Shown here one piece after another: positions 25,118 to 31,835 of a stretch of 39,122 nucleotides of DNA (positions are counted from its first letter, which is position 1; each line of letters starts with the position of its first letter). This DNA comes from Firmicutes bacterium UBA1440. Lineage in GTDB: Bacteria; Bacillota; Clostridia; Peptostreptococcales; Anaerovoracaceae. Under the pieces are notes generated by a model that saw only the letters and a program-made list of their open reading frames with translations, searched no databases and was not told the origin of the DNA. The stretch lies in NCBI GenBank assembly GCA_002329565.1, contig DCTM01000052.1, positions 120,502 to 159,623 of the forward strand. The letters are read 5' to 3'. Both the position numbers and the translations under genes were made by a program.

Positions 25118-25771
25118 TTACCAGAGCATTTCAACGAATCTGCTCGTGGCTAAATTCGTGTCGATGCCGCATTCCGGCAAATCTCTGCTGTATTGCCAGA
25201 CAGCGACGGTGCCACCGCACTCCGGGGATGCAGGGGTGAAGGCAGGTGGATTATCGGCTCCGCTCATCGGTGCCTCCGGCTGTGCACTCCACAGTATGGT
25301 CAACATGCGAATCGCTTGATTGCGCTCCACTGCTGTGCAGAATGCGTCGCTGAATGCACCGATCAGAGGTGCGTTGTAAATGCCGCTTTTGTATCCCGAC
25401 AGATATATCTGTTCCGTCCACCCTTCGATCCACTCCGCGTCTACGGAAAAAAACGGTTCAATGTCGGCAAACAGCGGTACGCCCTGCGGGATGCCAAGCC
25501 TCTGCGCCTGAAAGGCCGCATCGGTGGCAGCGAATATACCCTGCTCATATCCCAACGCCTCTCTGAAAGCGTTATATATTGGAAGGAGCTTAATCCCATT
25601 GCCCCGGATAAAGGCGATTTCTTCATCGCTCAATCCTTCCGAAAAGTTGGGTACTCTCAGCAGATATCGTCCCCAGTAACGCGGAAAACCAAAATTGTCG
25701 AGAATACACTGCAGCAATCCCTCACTCGCATGGCGTGCGGAATCTACGCCCCATTCATAACGTGTTACCAT
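25118..25771 (-). CDS. DUF1906 glycoside-hydrolase-like (GH25-like) protein
   Basis: A 217-residue soluble protein without a signal peptide. It starts with WGVDSA (D10) and has PLFADIEPF (D103, E105), where paired acids sit at the end of a beta strand as in GH25-type lysozyme folds, and VWQYSRD followed by GIDTNLA near the end. This matches the DUF1906/Rv2525c-like domain, proposed to act on peptidoglycan or other polymers. Lack of a signal peptide fits a protein deposited inside the mother cell on a spore, but that is inference. It starts 21 nt after the stop of the upstream flavo-oxidase gene and has AGAGAGG before ATG 25771, so the two form an operon. Confidence 0.8.
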   Translation of the reverse strand: MVTRYEWGVDSARHASEGLLQCILDNFGFPRYWGRYLLRVPNFSEGLSDEEIAFIRGNGIKLLPIYNAFREALGYEQGIFAATDAAFQAQRLGIPQGVPLFADIEPFFSVDAEWIEGWTEQIYLSGYKSGIYNAPLIGAFSDAFCTAVERNQAIRMLTILWSAQPEAPMSGADNPPAFTPASPECGGTVAVWQYSRDLPECGIDTNLATSRFVEMLW

Positions 25772-25792
25772 AGAATACCTCTCTTTCTTTTT

Positions 25793-27118
25793 TTACTTTG
25801 GCGGAATGCTCTGTGGGAAGTGAAACAGGTTCTCGGGATCATACATGCGCTTGACTTCCTGTAAGCGCGGCAAGTTGTCACCATAGTAGGCAGTCGGCCA
25901 GTCGGCAATCATGCGGTCGCAATAATTGCAGTAAGCGCCGCGAGTATATGGCAGCATTGATGTGCGAAAGCTTTCGATCCAATCAATGTTTTGCTCTGCT
26001 TGGTCTTTCTCAAACCAGTATGATTGATATTGCATCGAGAACAGAGCTCGACGATGAAAAAATGCGGTCGCATCGGTAGGTACTTGAGCGATGGCGCCGC
26101 CGTAAGCGTTCAGTGCGAGTACATTGATGGGGCCGGGAGCGTCATCCAAATAGCGAACCAACGTTGCGATACCGGCCTCGTTGAGCATTTCGTAGACATA
26201 GGCGGAGGAGTTTTTGAACAGTTCCTGCTTTGCCGGCGTACCTGCAAAGAGATCGACGACCTCCGCCCAAGTATTTGTGTGAAATGAGACCGTCTTGGGC
26301 GGAATCGCTTCCGGAAAAGGCAGCAAAAGCTGTTCAAGATCTGTTTGTGTGCCGATGAACACTCCTGTGAATCTAAGATCGCCTTGGCTGCGAGCCGGGA
26401 GAGCAAGCAGCGATGTCAGACGAGTGTCGAAATACGGAGCCCGGCGTTGCCAAGCGTCGACGACGGCAGCCAGATCATCGAAGTCCCATGTCATTCTGCA
26501 ATGTGAGACAATGTAGATAGGATGCGTCCGGAAGATGAAAGATGTAACTGCACCGAAGTTTCCGCCGCCACCGCCGCGACAAGCCCAAAACAGAGATGCG
26601 TTTTCATTGCGATTCGCTCGTATTATCCTGCCGTGCGCCGTTACCATTTCTATTTCGATTAAGCTGTCACATGTCAGACCCATTTGTCTGGACAGAAGCC
26701 CATGACCGCCACCCAGCGTCAAACCTGAGACCCCGACAGTTGGGCAGGTGCCGGCCGGAATTGTAAGTCCTTTCTGCCAAAGGGTCTCGTATATATCTTT
26801 GAAGCGACATCCCGCACCTATGCGAACCGTACCTTGATTTTCATTGATTTGAATGTGGCATAATTCGCTCACATCGATAATAAGACCTCCATTTAGCAAA
26901 GAAAATGCCTCGTAACTGTGTCCGCCGTCGCGCACACGGAAAGGTATGCGGTGCTTGCGGACCCACTTTATTGCGTTGACAACGTCTTCCGTGTACAGGC
27001 AATAAACGATAATCAAGGGGAATTTTTGAAAGCGGCCGTTGTAATTTTGCCGTGCTTCATCATAATAAGCGTCATCTTGCATTACGATGCGTCCGGTCAA
27101 TCCTTCTGTATCCGTCAT
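25793..27118 (-). CDS. Berberine-bridge-type FAD-linked oxidase (CotQ/YvdP-like)
   Basis: A 441-residue flavoprotein with an N-terminal PCMH FAD-binding domain (RVRDGGHSYEAFS with His67; PAGTCPTVGVSGLTLGGGHG with Cys125). Both residues stand where family members attach FAD covalently. The C-terminal BBE domain ends with YYGDNLPRLQEVKRMYDP and FHFPQSI. Known relatives oxidise sugars or alkaloids with O2; Bacillus YvdP/CotQ is a spore coat protein. The frame is open to 27571, but AGGAGG upstream of ATG 27118 and the family N-terminus fix the start. Operon partner of the DUF1906 gene and divergent from the Cys-rich gene. Confidence 0.88.
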   Translation of the reverse strand: MTDTEGLTGRIVMQDDAYYDEARQNYNGRFQKFPLIIVYCLYTEDVVNAIKWVRKHRIPFRVRDGGHSYEAFSLLNGGLIIDVSELCHIQINENQGTVRIGAGCRFKDIYETLWQKGLTIPAGTCPTVGVSGLTLGGGHGLLSRQMGLTCDSLIEIEMVTAHGRIIRANRNENASLFWACRGGGGGNFGAVTSFIFRTHPIYIVSHCRMTWDFDDLAAVVDAWQRRAPYFDTRLTSLLALPARSQGDLRFTGVFIGTQTDLEQLLLPFPEAIPPKTVSFHTNTWAEVVDLFAGTPAKQELFKNSSAYVYEMLNEAGIATLVRYLDDAPGPINVLALNAYGGAIAQVPTDATAFFHRRALFSMQYQSYWFEKDQAEQNIDWIESFRTSMLPYTRGAYCNYCDRMIADWPTAYYGDNLPRLQEVKRMYDPENLFHFPQSIPPK

Positions 27119-27291
27119 GATAGCCTCCTTTCGTGTATGTCCTAAAAAATAAATATGCGGTGAATAGAAAAAAATGACCGATGATTGTGATTGCGGCTTA
27201 CAATCGCAGGATTCGTGATACCCCTTTTCCATTTGTACGTGCCAAGGGGGAAGGCAAATATTGTTTATCAAATTTCGCAGGGTCGCATATA

Positions 27292-27322
27292 TTGAAACAA
27301 GGAATAAAACATTCCTTAATAT
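27292..27322 (+). promoter_or_regulatory. Dyad in the putative promoter of the Cys-rich gene
   Basis: A perfect 7-bp inverted repeat AAGGAAT (27299-27305) and ATTCCTT (27311-27317) lies between TTGAAA (27292-27297) and TAATAT (27317-27322). The 19-bp promoter spacing is poor, so sigma-A use is doubtful. The rest of the 228-bp intergenic region shows nothing I can name. Confidence 0.4.
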
Positions 27323-27346
27323 ATACGGATGGAGATAAGAAAAGAT

Positions 27347-27766
27347 ATGAGTTGCCAAAGCAGTTGTAAGAAAATGAGAGTCATAAACTGTAACAACCGT
27401 TTTCAAAGCAGCTGCACAGAGCCGACGAGAATCGACTGCGGCAGTCGTGCACAGAATAATTGCATACGTCCGAGTGCCACAAGCTGCAGCAGAAGTTGCA
27501 TAATACCGGGGCTTATACTCTGCAGCAGCCGTTGCAGGGAAGAACCCGTCAGACGGCCGGAACCTCCGCAATGCAGGTGCAACTGCGAGTGTTGCTGTGA
27601 ATGCGACCGCTGTTGCGAGTGTGATTGCCGTTGCAAATGCGAATGCGAACGGAGACAGCGATGTGAGTGTGATCGCCGGCGTTGCAGAGAAGAACAGCGT
27701 TCTTGTGACCGTAGGGAAAGAGAGCGGTGCGATTGGCGTTCAATGTGCAGAATATTTCTGTTTTGA
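27347..27766 (+). CDS. Cysteine/arginine-rich repeat protein (30 Cys in 139 residues)
   Basis: Not a family I can name. The N-terminal half has cysteines at 3, 7, 15, 23, 31, 39, 47, 51, 59 and 63, all on one 4-residue register and mostly 8 apart. A degenerate 16-residue unit is visible (R-[VI]-N/D-C, then R-x-Q-S/N-S/N-C). After a Pro/Glu linker (65-75), residues 76-108 are packed with C-x-C and C-C steps separated by alternating Glu/Asp and Arg/Lys, and cysteines then recur every 6 to 8 residues to 134. There is no signal peptide. ATG 27347 has GGAG 12 nt upstream; ATG 27329 is the alternative. A strong terminator follows the stop. It could be a self-assembling spore coat/exosporium protein or a metal-binding protein; neither is shown. 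Confidence 0.7.
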   Translation: MSCQSSCKKMRVINCNNRFQSSCTEPTRIDCGSRAQNNCIRPSATSCSRSCIIPGLILCSSRCREEPVRRPEPPQCRCNCECCCECDRCCECDCRCKCECERRQRCECDRRRCREEQRSCDRRERERCDWRSMCRIFLF

Positions 27767-27783
27767 AGGATATTAAGATAGTC

Positions 27784-27834
27784 TTACAAAAGCCGAGAGA
27801 GGCACACGTCGTGTGCCTCTCCCGGCTTTTGTAA
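27784..27834. terminator. Bidirectional terminator between Cys-rich gene and ferredoxin gene
   Basis: A 24-bp stem with one mismatch (27784-27807 with 27811-27834) and a GTC loop. T-runs in the distal arm serve each strand. It separates two convergent genes. Confidence 0.93.
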
Positions 27835-27869
27835 ATATTATTTTATTGAGGGGAGTAGGCTTGCATAAT

Positions 27870-28577
27870 TCAGTCTAATATAGTGCCGTCTGTAGCGATA
27901 GTGACGACCTGCCAAGGAATGAACTTGCCGCTCGCTTGCAGCGCTCTTTTGACAGCATTCTCGATACCGCCGCAGCATGGGACTTCCATTCTTGCCACAG
28001 TAACACTCTTGATGTCGTTGTTTTTGATGATTTCTGTCAGCTTTTCGGCGTAATCTCCTTCATCCAATTTCGGGCAGCCTATCAGCGTGACGTGATTCTT
28101 GATGAATTTCTCGTGAAAGTCGCCTCTGGCAAATGCCGTGCAGTCTGCGGCAATCAGCAGTTTACAACCATCAAAATAGTGCGCGTTTGTCGGTACGAGC
28201 TTGATCTGGACGGGCCATTGCGAAAGCTGTGAAACAGCCTGCGTCCCCTGTGACGCGACGCATTCTGCCGCCGGCTCTGCATGGCGCTCGATACGCTTTG
28301 AATTGGAACCCGGGCAGCCGCCCATGTGCGGTTTGCCTGCGGCCGCAAGATTTTTCTTAACCGCGGCCTCATCGTATGCGGCAGCTTCTCGCTCGATGAA
28401 AGTGATAGCGCCTGTCGGGCAGACCGGCAGACAGTCACCGAGACCGTCGCAATAATCGTCGCGAGTTAATTTAGCTTTGCCGTCTATCATTTTGATTGCC
28501 CCTTCGTGGCAAGCTGCGGCGCATAAACCGCAACCGTTGCATTTTTCTTCATCGATATTGATTATTCTGCGAATCAT
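27870..28577 (-). CDS. 4Fe-4S ferredoxin-domain protein with extra C-terminal domain
   Basis: A 235-residue iron-sulfur protein. The N-terminus carries CNGCGLCAAACHEGA and then YCDGLGDCLPVCPTGA, the family's non-canonical second cluster site. A linker with GGCPGS leads to a C-terminal domain with LLIAADCTAFA, LIGCPKLDEGDYAEKL and VPCCGG, rich in extra cysteines. Such proteins occur in many anaerobes as electron carriers of undefined partner. AGGAGG precedes ATG 28577. A Rex-like palindrome lies upstream, which suggests redox (NADH/NAD) control. Confidence 0.85.
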   Translation of the reverse strand: MIRRIINIDEEKCNGCGLCAAACHEGAIKMIDGKAKLTRDDYCDGLGDCLPVCPTGAITFIEREAAAYDEAAVKKNLAAAGKPHMGGCPGSNSKRIERHAEPAAECVASQGTQAVSQLSQWPVQIKLVPTNAHYFDGCKLLIAADCTAFARGDFHEKFIKNHVTLIGCPKLDEGDYAEKLTEIIKNNDIKSVTVARMEVPCCGGIENAVKRALQASGKFIPWQVVTIATDGTILD

Positions 28578-28690
28578 AATGTGTACCTCCTATATAAAAA
28601 ACTTTGACTTTCAGTTAAAGATCCGTTCGGTAGACTCGGATCGTTGTTTTCTTGTTGTAGCTAAAGAATAACATAACAAAGGCAATAATA

Positions 28691-28708
28691 CTGTTGTAAA
28701 AACAACAA
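28691..28708 (-). promoter_or_regulatory. Rex-like operator upstream of ferredoxin gene
   Basis: TGTTGT-AAAA-ACAACA is a perfect 6-4-6 palindrome (28692-28707). On the minus strand it reads TTGTTGT-TTTT-ACAACAG, close to the Rex consensus TTGTTAA-N4-TTAACAA at the outer half-sites. TTTACA within it could be a -35, with TTATGT 18 bp on. The match is partial. Confidence 0.5.
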
Positions 28709-28754
28709 AATAACAAAAAAGAAAATTTATTTTTGCTTTTCTTTTGATTTATAA

Positions 28755-28778
28755 AACTTTTTCGCCATCCGTCACGTC
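28755..28778 (+). promoter_or_regulatory. ECF-type promoter of the sigma/anti-sigma operon
   Basis: AAC (28755-28757, within AAAACTTTTT), 17 bp, CGTC (28775-28778). This is the AAC/CGTC pattern used by SigV/SigW-type ECF factors and lies about 30 nt before the TTG start, which suggests autoregulation. Confidence 0.6.
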
Positions 28779-28805
28779 AAACGGTAGGGAAAGGGGTGAT
28801 CAGAT

Positions 28806-29324
28806 TTGCCGGCAAACAAAGAACAGGAAATATGGAATATAGATGAGTTCGCGATGTATGTGCAATCCGAACGGGAGCGCTTTTACAGGATCGCTTTCAG
28901 CTATGTGCGCAACAGTGATACGGCTTTGGATATCGTGCAACAGGCAATATACAGAGCGCTGCGCTCATTGGATACTTTGCAGGAACCACGCTATGCCGAA
29001 ACGTGGTTTTACAGGATATTGATCAACACGTGTATCGATGAACTCAGGCGCATGCAACGCTGGATTCCGACGGATCCGGTCGAATTTGCTTCACTTCCCG
29101 ATTTGGAGGCAGGAGAATGCGATTCTGTTATGGATCTGTTGCGCGCTGTCGACGCATTGGAACCGGAAGAACAGAGCATTATTGTATTACGCTATTTTGA
29201 GGATTTGAAACTGCGCGATATCGCTGAAATCTTGGATATGAATGTCAGTACGGTCAAGAATAAGCTTTACAAGACATTGGCAAATCTGAAGGTTGAACTG
29301 AATGGAGAGGAAGAGAAGGAATGA
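28806..29324 (+). CDS. ECF RNA polymerase sigma factor (SigV-like)
   Basis: A 172-residue sigma-70 family factor with region 2 (FYRIAFSYVRNSDTALDIVQQAIYRAL, ETWFYRILINTCIDELRR) and region 4 (LEPEEQSIIVLRYFEDLKLRDIAEIL, then the helix NVSTVKNKLYKTLANLK). It lacks region 3, as ECF factors do. The TTG start at 28806 is supported by AAGGGGTGAT just upstream. It overlaps the anti-sigma gene by four bases (ATGA), the usual coupling. The RsiV-like partner suggests a SigV-type envelope stress factor, which in Bacillus and Enterococcus responds to lysozyme. Confidence 0.9.
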   Translation: MPANKEQEIWNIDEFAMYVQSERERFYRIAFSYVRNSDTALDIVQQAIYRALRSLDTLQEPRYAETWFYRILINTCIDELRRMQRWIPTDPVEFASLPDLEAGECDSVMDLLRAVDALEPEEQSIIVLRYFEDLKLRDIAEILDMNVSTVKNKLYKTLANLKVELNGEEEKE

Positions 29325-30289
29325 ATAAAATGAAACAATTGCGGGATATATATGAACGCACACCTATCCCTGCAGAGCTCGAAGAAAGAGTGAATGCAGC
29401 ACTCGCAGCAGCAAAAGATGAAATTAAAACGGAAACCGGGGAATATATTGCAATAAACAAGAACAACAAGGATTTCGCGGCAGCAGAGGCAAAGCAAGAA
29501 CGGGAGGAAAGAAATAAGATGGGCGGAAAGAAAGTGTTTAAACGCGTCGGTGCAGCGGCGGCGGCCGCAGTGATCTTGACAGCCGGATTTGGGGTCGGTG
29601 TAATTAAGAATGAGGCATTCGCTGCCTCGGTCAGTGACATTCCGTTGCTGGGAGCGCTGGCAAAGGTTATTACGGGGGAGGAAATCACCAAGGTCGATGA
29701 TGTTGTCGACATTCATATGAAGATACCGAAAGTTGAGGGATTGAGCGACAAGACGGTTGAAAATAGGATTAACAATGAAATACGCGACAAGATGACGGCC
29801 AAGGTAGAAGAGGCCGAGCGGCGGGCTATCGAGGACAAAAAGGCTTGGATTGACACAGGAGGCGATCCAAAAGAGTATGTCCCGCGCTATATTTCGGTAG
29901 ATTACAGTGTTAAGACGCTCACAGATGATGTGCTTTCTTTTATCGTAAGCGAGATGGAGATCGGTGCCAACGCCGCCTATGATCTTCATTATTACAATAT
30001 CGATTTGCAGACAAACAAGGATTTGACTTTGAAGGATTTGTTGGGTGAAAACTATATCGCCATCGCCAACGAGCAGATTGCCGCACAGATTGCCGAGCGT
30101 AGCAAGGAGGAGGGAGCTGTCTTTTTTGACGGCAGCGACGGCATCGAAGGGTTTAAATCGATTTCCGAGAATCAAGGGTTCTACATCGATGGGAAAGGAC
30201 ACCCTGTTATTGTCTTCAATAAATATGAGATAGCTCCGGGATATATGGGCATTTTGGAATTTGAAGTCACTCCGCCCAAGGGTCTGTAG
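29321..30289 (+). CDS. RsiV-like membrane-anchored anti-sigma factor
   Basis: A 322-residue single-pass protein. The cytoplasmic N-terminus (1-74) would hold the sigma factor, a transmembrane helix spans about 75-95, and an AFA-A site near 101 resembles the signal-peptidase site at which RsiV is cut when lysozyme binds. A conserved IPLLGALAKVITGEEI stretch follows, then a C-terminal DUF3298-type domain ending in NKYEIAPGYMGILEFEV, the lysozyme-binding part of RsiV. Translation is coupled to the sigma gene. Lysozyme sensing here is inferred from family. Confidence 0.87.
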   Translation: MNKMKQLRDIYERTPIPAELEERVNAALAAAKDEIKTETGEYIAINKNNKDFAAAEAKQEREERNKMGGKKVFKRVGAAAAAAVILTAGFGVGVIKNEAFAASVSDIPLLGALAKVITGEEITKVDDVVDIHMKIPKVEGLSDKTVENRINNEIRDKMTAKVEEAERRAIEDKKAWIDTGGDPKEYVPRYISVDYSVKTLTDDVLSFIVSEMEIGANAAYDLHYYNIDLQTNKDLTLKDLLGENYIAIANEQIAAQIAERSKEEGAVFFDGSDGIEGFKSISENQGFYIDGKGHPVIVFNKYEIAPGYMGILEFEVTPPKGL

Positions 30290-30352
30290 AGGGTAATCGT
30301 ACGGAACTCAAAGCATAAAAAAATCGAATTCCCGGATTTTATTTTTAAAAGA

Positions 30353-30380
30353 AAATACCCACTCAAAAGAGTGGGTATTT
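30353..30380. terminator. Terminator between anti-sigma gene and tRNA-Glu
   Basis: A perfect 12-bp stem, AAATACCCACTC and its complement around AAAA, only 3 bp from the tRNA 3' end. It can terminate both convergent transcripts; on the minus strand TTTCTTTT follows. Confidence 0.88.
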
Positions 30381-30383
30381 CGT

Positions 30384-30458
30384 TGGTATCGCCAAGGGGA
30401 GTCGAACCCCTGATTCCAGCGTGAGAGGCTAGCGTCTTGACCACTTGACCATGGCGAC
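30384..30458 (-). tRNA. tRNA-Glu (anticodon CTC)
   Basis: A 75-nt cloverleaf on the minus strand. The acceptor GTCGCCA pairs with TGGCGAT (G-T at the first pair), followed by A and encoded CCA. The anticodon stem CTAGC/GCTGG encloses CTCTCAC, giving CTC (reads GAG). The D-loop AAGTGGTCAA and T-arm AGGGG-TTCGACT-CCCCT are typical of tRNA-Glu. Confidence 0.94.
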
Positions 30459-30477
30459 ATGTTTAGTGACAATGTTT

Positions 30478-30506
30478 ATTATAAAACATTTCTGTGCGGA
30501 AGTCCA
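30478..30506 (-). promoter_or_regulatory. Promoter for tRNA-Glu
   Basis: Minus strand TGGACT (30501-30506), 17 bp, TATAAT (30478-30483), about 20 nt before the tRNA 5' end. Confidence 0.65.
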
Positions 30507-30514
30507 CAATTTTT

Positions 30515-30542
30515 TTCAACGAATTCTTTTTTGTGGTATAAT
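30515..30542 (+). promoter_or_regulatory. Promoter for the thioesterase-xpt operon
   Basis: TTCAAC (30515-30520), 16 bp, TATAAT (30537-30542) preceded by TGG, an extended -10. Confidence 0.7.
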
Positions 30543-30633
30543 AATTAAGTTCGCTATGTTAACGAAGCAGGTATGCTTTTATACATGTGCGATTTTCACT
30601 TTAAATAATTACAGTAACAAGGAGAGTTTATAA

Positions 30634-31068
30634 ATGCAATTGACGGAAAAGATACAGGAATTGTCTCAGCTGCTTGAAAGCGAATATGCGAAGAGCCTGG
30701 ACGGGATGATGAGGCCGAAATTTGAAGAAGGCAATGACGAAACGCGTGAATATACTATTTCGTTTCCTATCGCAGAATGGCAAATGAACGTGTTTGGAAT
30801 TATGCACGGAGGCATTTGCGCTACCTCGTTTGACATAGCGATGGGTATCGTATGCTCCGCAATCGCGGATGACAAAAGAGTTTTAACGGTAGATATGTTC
30901 ATCAACTACATCAGCCCTCTTGAGGGAGGAGATCGCTTCGAGGTCACAGTAAAGATTTTGAGAGCCGGCAGGAAGTTTATTCGATTGGAGGCCGAAGGGT
31001 ATTCTCAAAAGAGCGGTGCACTTATAGCGACCGCAATTGCGTCTTATGTCTTGTTGGATAAAAAATAA
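30634..31068 (+). CDS. PaaI-type hotdog-fold thioesterase
   Basis: A 144-residue single hotdog domain. The motif NVFGIMHGGICATSFDIAMG carries the HGG turn before the long central helix, followed by VDMFINYISPLEGGDRFEVTVKILRAGRKF, typical of PaaI-family acyl-CoA thioesterases. The acyl substrate is unknown; with IorAB in the genome an aryl-CoA is possible but untested. AAGGAG precedes ATG 30634. It is the first gene of a likely two-gene operon with xpt. Confidence 0.9.
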   Translation: MQLTEKIQELSQLLESEYAKSLDGMMRPKFEEGNDETREYTISFPIAEWQMNVFGIMHGGICATSFDIAMGIVCSAIADDKRVLTVDMFINYISPLEGGDRFEVTVKILRAGRKFIRLEAEGYSQKSGALIATAIASYVLLDKK

Positions 31069-31086
31069 AACGAAAAGGTGAACAGG

Positions 31087-31665
31087 ATGGATATTTTAAA
31101 AGAAAGAATTTTGTGCGACGGTTCGGGTATAGGCACAGATGTTGTCAAAGTTGACGGCTTTTTGAATCATATGATAGACGTAAGGCTAATGGATCTCATC
31201 GGGAAGGAATTTGCATCGCGTTTTGCCGATGTGAAGGTCGACAAAATTCTCACAGTCGAGGCGAGCGGAATCGCTGTCGCTTGCTTTGCCGCAAAATATT
31301 TTAATTGTGTGCCCGTCGTGTTTGCGAAGAAAACGGCACCGAACACGATGATTGAGGATGCATACTGCGCTGAAGCAAAATCTTTTACAAAAGGCAGTAT
31401 ATCTATGGTACGAGTTGCTAAAAAATATATATGCGAAGGAGAAAACATCCTTATTATAGATGATTTCTTGGCTCACGGACAAGCCGGCAGCGCGTTGGCA
31501 CAGATCGTTCGCATGGGCGGAGCCGAAGTCGCCGGTTTCGGTGCGGTGATCGAGAAAAAATTCCAGGGCGGAGGCGATAAAATGAGAGAAGACGGCATAA
31601 GGGTGGAATCCTTGGCGATAATCGAAAAGATAGAAGACGGCAAAATTTATTTCTCGAACAATTAA
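31087..31665 (+). CDS. xpt: Xanthine phosphoribosyltransferase
   Basis: Purine salvage enzyme converting xanthine and PRPP to XMP. The N-terminal LKERILCDGSGIGTDVVKVDGFLNHMID is typical of Xpt, VEASGIAVACFAA holds the phosphate contacts, and ENILIIDDFLAHGQAGSAL is the PRPP-binding loop. Length 192 is normal. A GTG at 31078 is in frame, but AAAAGGTG at 31073-31080 places the start at ATG 31087. It lies 18 nt after the thioesterase gene and 170 bp before the nucleoside importer genes. No purine riboswitch is visible before this operon. Confidence 0.94.
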   Translation: MDILKERILCDGSGIGTDVVKVDGFLNHMIDVRLMDLIGKEFASRFADVKVDKILTVEASGIAVACFAAKYFNCVPVVFAKKTAPNTMIEDAYCAEAKSFTKGSISMVRVAKKYICEGENILIIDDFLAHGQAGSALAQIVRMGGAEVAGFGAVIEKKFQGGGDKMREDGIRVESLAIIEKIEDGKIYFSNN

Positions 31666-31749
31666 ATAAGTACCATGGTTAAAAGTTCGTGATTGCGTCG
31701 AATTCGTAAACTTTTTGGAAATTTTCCGGCAAAGTATTGCAGAATGCTC

Positions 31750-31778
31750 TTTACTGAAAAATGAATTCAACGTATAAT
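31750..31778 (+). promoter_or_regulatory. Promoter of the nucleoside importer operon
   Basis: TTTACT (31750-31755), 17 bp, TATAAT (31773-31778). It gives a leader of about 50 nt. Upstream, AAAAGTT..AACTTTTT (about 31680-31716) is a weak candidate terminator for xpt. Confidence 0.8.
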
Positions 31779-31835
31779 TATAGTATCTTTTCGAATTAAA
31801 ATTTTGTATTACGTTCAGAAAAAAGAAGGAGAAAA

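Noticed and set aside
27119..27346. Sigma-E or sigma-K sporulation promoters for the Cys-rich and oxidase genes
   Set aside because: CATA-type -10 matches exist (for example CATATTTAT and CATACACG on the minus strand), but the -35 spacing is wrong or the start would fall in the ribosome site. Not strong enough to call.
27119..27571. N-terminal extension of the flavo-oxidase to 592 residues
   Set aside because: The added sequence is low-quality, runs antisense through the Cys-rich gene and precedes a clear AGGAGG-ATG start that matches the family N-terminus.
27595..27680. DNA-level microsatellite or CRISPR-like repeat in the Cys-rich gene
   Set aside because: The periodic TGC/TGT codons reflect the CxC protein pattern; the DNA units vary in length and sequence.
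31666..31835. Purine riboswitch before the nucleoside importer
   Set aside because: CGTATAAT looked suggestive but is the -10 of a sigma-A promoter; the conserved three-way junction sequences are missing.
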